Below the pieces are notes generated by a model. It did no database searches and was not told where the DNA came from. It worked only from the letters and a program-made list of their open reading frames with translations. From Candidatus Altarchaeota archaeon (lineage in GTDB: Archaea; Altiarchaeota; Altiarchaeia; IMC4; QMZM01): a stretch of DNA of 64,000 nt. This document shows positions 61,109 through 64,000 of the stretch, one piece after another. Position numbers and translations under genes: made by a program. Every line of letters begins with the position of its first letter. Within the stretch, counting starts at the first letter, position 1. The stretch covers positions 1-64,000 of the forward strand of contig JAFGDV010000012.1 of assembly GCA_016931955.1 (NCBI GenBank). The letters are read 5' to 3'.

Positions 61109-62434
61109 ATGGACAAAAACACCCTCAGAGCAACAATAATATCACAAAAAAAAGAAACAAAAAAAATACTAAAACAAGAAAAAATCATAGAAAGAGAACT
61201 ACAAAAAGAAACAGAAAAACAACTAAAAAACAACCTCATCAAGATCACCACAGGCGTCAGAAGATGCGGAAAATCAACCCTCGCCCTACAAACACTCCAA
61301 GACAAAGAACACGCCTACATCAACTTCGACGACGAAAGACTCTACAAGATCACGACAAAAGACCTCGACACAATCCTAGAAACACTATATGAAGTATACG
61401 GAAACTTCAAATACCTCCTCCTAGACGAAATACAGAACATACCTGGATGGGAGCTATACGCAAACAGACTACAAAGACAAGGCCTCAACCTCATAGTAAC
61501 CGGAAGCAACGCAAAACTACTAAGCAAAGAACTTGCAACACACCTAACAGGAAGACACATCACACTTGAACTATACCCCTTCTCCTTCAGAGAATACCTA
61601 AGCTACCACAAAATCAGCCCCCAAAAAGAAGACCTACAAATCGCAGAAGGCATCGGAAAAATCAAAAAACACCTAAGAGACTACATAGAAAAAGGCGGAT
61701 TCCCCGAAACATACAAAATCAAAGACAACACAAGATACCTAAAAGACCTCTACAACTCCATCATAAACCAAGACATCATAAGCAGATACAACATAAAATA
61801 CGCAAACACGCTAAGAGAGATAATCTCCTACACCATCTCAAACTACGCAAGCCCAATAACCTACAAAAAAATAAAAAACATATTCGACATAAAAAGCCAA
61901 CACACAATAAAAAACTACCTCTACTACGCAGAAGAATCATACCTGATAACCCAGAGCCTACAATACACACACAAAATAAAAGAACAAACACGACTGCCCA
62001 AAAAAATCTACGCCATAGACACAGGCCTCATAAAAGCAATAGGATTCAAGGCATCAGAAAACACCGGCAGACTAATGGAAAACCTCATCGCAATAGAACT
62101 ACAGAGAAAAAAAACACAAAACCCCCTCCTAGAAATATACCACTGGAGAGACTACCAAAAAAGAGAAGTCGACTTCGCAGTCAAAGAAGGCCTAAAAGTA
62201 AAGGAACTAATCCAGGCATGCTACGACATCGAAGACCCAAAAACAAAGGAGAGGGAAGAAAAAGCATTGATAAAAGCCGGGAAAGAACTCAGATGCAAAA
62301 ACCTCAAAATAATAACCTGGGACCACGAAGAAACAGGGAGAATAGAGTATATCCCACTATGGAAGTGGCTGCTGCAGCCGACGGGTTTTGTCCCGGCGAC
62401 TGAGGAGAATGTAGTGCCTAACCCAACAAATTAG
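61109..62434 (+). CDS. AAA ATPase with DUF4143 domain, ATPase 2
   Basis: 441 aa from the ATG at 61109; the in-frame ATG at 61052 falls inside the operator palindrome and is not expected to be used. Walker A GVRRCGKSTLALQ, Walker B YLLLDEIQNIPG, sensor VTGSNAKLLSKELATHLTGR, YIEKGGFPETY, and C-terminal YHWRDYQKREVDFAV with the EVDF nuclease-like motif. It shares IEYIPLWKWLL with ATPase 1 near the end but carries an extra tail (PTGFVPATEENVV). It is a paralogue of ATPase 1. Confidence 0.85.
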   Translation: MDKNTLRATIISQKKETKKILKQEKIIERELQKETEKQLKNNLIKITTGVRRCGKSTLALQTLQDKEHAYINFDDERLYKITTKDLDTILETLYEVYGNFKYLLLDEIQNIPGWELYANRLQRQGLNLIVTGSNAKLLSKELATHLTGRHITLELYPFSFREYLSYHKISPQKEDLQIAEGIGKIKKHLRDYIEKGGFPETYKIKDNTRYLKDLYNSIINQDIISRYNIKYANTLREIISYTISNYASPITYKKIKNIFDIKSQHTIKNYLYYAEESYLITQSLQYTHKIKEQTRLPKKIYAIDTGLIKAIGFKASENTGRLMENLIAIELQRKKTQNPLLEIYHWRDYQKREVDFAVKEGLKVKELIQACYDIEDPKTKEREEKALIKAGKELRCKNLKIITWDHEETGRIEYIPLWKWLLQPTGFVPATEENVVPNPTN

Positions 62435-62473
62435 GCACCAAACCCAAAAAAAACACCCCGAATAGGGGAAAAC

Positions 62474-63796
62474 CTAAGGCAACCCCAATAAAGAGAAAAG
62501 CCACGCCGGAATATAATATATTACTATACTATCTGTTCCCCCTCTCCTCAGCTGATTCCTCGTCACCAAAACCGCCTCACCTACACCGTATTTTTCGCAG
62601 AATTTAGTTAGGCTACGAATGTCTTTCTTGTTAATGTAGGTCTGATACTTGACTTCGACAGGCAGCAGCCTTTTGTCCGCTAATACAATATCCACCTCAT
62701 CCTTCTGCGGCGTACGCCAGAAAGATATCTTCTGCAGACTACCCACTATCTGAGACTCTATGAGATGACCTGCTATCCCACCACCTTCAAGCATGCTAAA
62801 GGGTTGATCCAATAACGCCAACACAATAGATGGGTGGACTATGAACTGTTTCTTGCTTGCACGCACCTGCTTAGATACGTTGACAGAGTAGTTGTAGGCC
62901 ACCTTAATCAGAAAAGATTTCTCTAGTAGGCTTACATACTCTGCCGCCTGATTTCGGTTAATCCTGAGGTTGCCTGCTATGTTCACCAACTCAAAGAGTT
63001 GGGCGTTCGCCGCAGCCAGCAGCCTGAGCAATTCGTAGACCACGTTCTCATTCCCCCTGCTAGCCCGACTTATGTCTTCGACGGTTTTCTCTATCACCGA
63101 CTCCCGAATATACTTTTTAATGTATTCTTCGTCGTCTTCGTCAAACAGCTCAGGGAAGGCGCCCCTCTCCAAGTATTGGATGAACAGTTCCATGTATCTA
63201 GCCCTATTCGCAGCGAAATGCAGGTCATATTCTCGTATCATGTTTTCGTTCAAGGCTATCTCGTCCCTAAGACCAAAGTATCTCACAAACTCCCTGAAGG
63301 AAAGTACTGGCAGATGAAAGGATAGTATCCTGCCGGCAAGCGTTTCCCTGTATTTCCTCAGCTCAAGAGACGATGACCCGGAGACAAAAATCTTCAGGTT
63401 CTCTTCGGTGTCATAGACAGTCTTAAGGAGATCAGGGAAGTTAGGAAGCTTCTGCACCTCGTCGAGGAAAAGATACCTCATACCTTTCCCATCAGAAAAC
63501 TCCAGAAAGTAGTTGATTAGATCCCATGCCACCTCATACCTCTGGAAGTCTATGTCGTCGAAGGAGATATAGCAGACGTTCTTTTCTTCGGTCTTCACCA
63601 GAAGCTTCTTTATCATCTGCTTGAGTAAGACAGTCTTGCCTACGCGCCGCAGACCCACGACTGCCAGAATCTGCCTATTTTGACAGTATTTGAGTAGGTC
63701 TCCCATGAGGTCTCTCTCAAACTCTGGAGTAGTGAAGTCTTTTTTCTCCCACCACGGGTTCTGCCTGAAAAGCAGTCTACTGTGTCTTTCGTCCAT
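62474..63796 (-). CDS. AAA ATPase with DUF4143 domain, ATPase 3
   Basis: 440 aa from the ATG at 63796 (MDERHSRLLFRQNPWWEKKD). Walker A GLRRVGKTVLLKQM, Walker B YLFLDEVQKLPNF, sensor FVSGSSSLELRKYRETLAGR, YLERGAFPELF, and a C-terminal FWRTPQKDEVDIVLADKRLLPVEVKYQ with a complete D-x(n)-E-V-K nuclease-like motif. More distant from ATPases 1 and 2 and with balanced codon use, so it was probably acquired separately. It is oriented against them. Confidence 0.86.
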   Translation of the reverse strand: MDERHSRLLFRQNPWWEKKDFTTPEFERDLMGDLLKYCQNRQILAVVGLRRVGKTVLLKQMIKKLLVKTEEKNVCYISFDDIDFQRYEVAWDLINYFLEFSDGKGMRYLFLDEVQKLPNFPDLLKTVYDTEENLKIFVSGSSSLELRKYRETLAGRILSFHLPVLSFREFVRYFGLRDEIALNENMIREYDLHFAANRARYMELFIQYLERGAFPELFDEDDEEYIKKYIRESVIEKTVEDISRASRGNENVVYELLRLLAAANAQLFELVNIAGNLRINRNQAAEYVSLLEKSFLIKVAYNYSVNVSKQVRASKKQFIVHPSIVLALLDQPFSMLEGGGIAGHLIESQIVGSLQKISFWRTPQKDEVDIVLADKRLLPVEVKYQTYINKKDIRSLTKFCEKYGVGEAVLVTRNQLRRGGTDSIVIYYIPAWLFSLLGLP

Positions 63797-63821
63797 CGTA
63801 TTATCTATTAGGAAGAACATC

Positions 63822-63883
63822 CTTATAAAGTTTATGCACTAAAAACGTGCACAAAATAAAATTTTATGCACAAAAACTGTGCA
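63822..63883 (-). promoter_or_regulatory. ATPase 3 promoter with two identical-spacing palindromes
   Basis: CTTTATAAG at 63822-63830 (minus sense) is the TATA element, 26-34 bp before the ATG. Upstream lie two inverted repeats with the same arms and 7-bp spacers: TGCAC 63835-63839 with GTGCA 63847-63851, and TGCAC 63867-63871 with GTGCA 63879-63883. Their centres are 32 bp apart, about three helical turns, suiting cooperative binding. Confidence 0.7.
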
Positions 63884-63945
63884 CAGAATCTAAAAAGCCA
63901 CAAGATTAAGAACGACGCTATTGATTATCTCCCCAAAAAACCAGG

Positions 63946-64000
63946 GAAAGCATTCAAACACTACGAATAAAAAAAGAACTGGAAAAACTGAAACATATAG
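63946..64000 (+). pseudogene. Possible decayed copy of the small membrane-partner gene 3' half
   Basis: The DNA matches 59304-59397 in ordered blocks: AAAGCATTC, AACAC, TACGAA, AAAGAACTGGA, with deletions between. Read with a frame change it gives KAFKHYE and KKELEKLKHI followed by a stop, against KAFEH...HYE and KELEELKYI in the intact protein at 59176. It is in the same orientation as the intact gene and lies beyond the three ATPases. Confidence 0.45.

Noticed and set aside
1-64000. tRNA or rRNA genes
   Set aside because: No cloverleaf with a T-arm consensus and no rRNA-like stretch was recognised when reading the intergenic regions. A covariance search would be needed to exclude a divergent one.

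Overview
The window reads as an archaeal genome segment. The evidence is an archaeosortase-like transpeptidase with matching C-terminal sorting tails, an AglH-type lipid-linked GlcNAc-1-P transferase, DUF354 and DUF1616 family proteins, AbiE, HEPN/MNT and HicBA toxin-antitoxin modules, and many leaderless-type promoters with a TATA box about 26 bp upstream of an ATG. I cannot assign the lineage from sequence alone. No rRNA, tRNA or CRISPR array was recognised.

Layout. 1-300: a hairpin resembling an IS200/IS605 end and one small coiled-coil protein. 0.3-5.6 kb (minus strand): sugar-nucleotide operon (aminotransferase, two epimerases, UDP-glucose dehydrogenase, GDP-mannose 4,6-dehydratase), consistent with GDP-perosamine, UDP-galacturonate and UDP-galactose supply. 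5.7-11.5 kb: a giant cysteine-rich surface protein, a small membrane hydrolase-like protein and an archaeosortase-type substrate. 11.5-15.5 kb: four toxin-antitoxin segments (HicBA plus HTH-NTase/HEPN, broken HepT/MntA, two MntA/HepT cassettes) downstream of the 3' end of a 696-aa surface protein gene (15.5-17.6 kb). 17.6-25.9 kb: RelBE, AbiE, HEPN/NTase, a CHAT-caspase operon and an AAA ATPase, interspersed with decayed copies of a VPE-type sorting tail and ending at an intact gene carrying that tail. 26.6-37.7 kb: operon containing AglH, the archaeosortase and glycan genes. 37.7-55.8 kb: glycosyltransferases, deacetylases, acetyltransferases, WecB, GT-C enzymes and two flippases. 56-59.4 kb: a 1051-aa beta-helix/cysteine-rich surface protein and a small membrane partner. 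59.6-63.8 kb: three AAA/DUF4143 ATPases with palindromic operators, followed by what looks like a decayed copy of the small membrane partner gene.

How it fits together. The glycan genes make nucleotide sugars, build a lipid-linked saccharide and flip it. Archaeosortase probably processes and anchors VPE-tailed surface proteins, and the large surface proteins form the envelope that is glycosylated.

The most unusual feature is structural. In two clear arrays and one possible third, toxin-antitoxin or defence-like modules lie directly downstream of the 3' end of a surface-protein gene, and truncated copies of that gene's 3' end separate the modules. In the first array the copies get shorter with distance from the intact gene, as if the island grew by repeated insertion at the gene tail.
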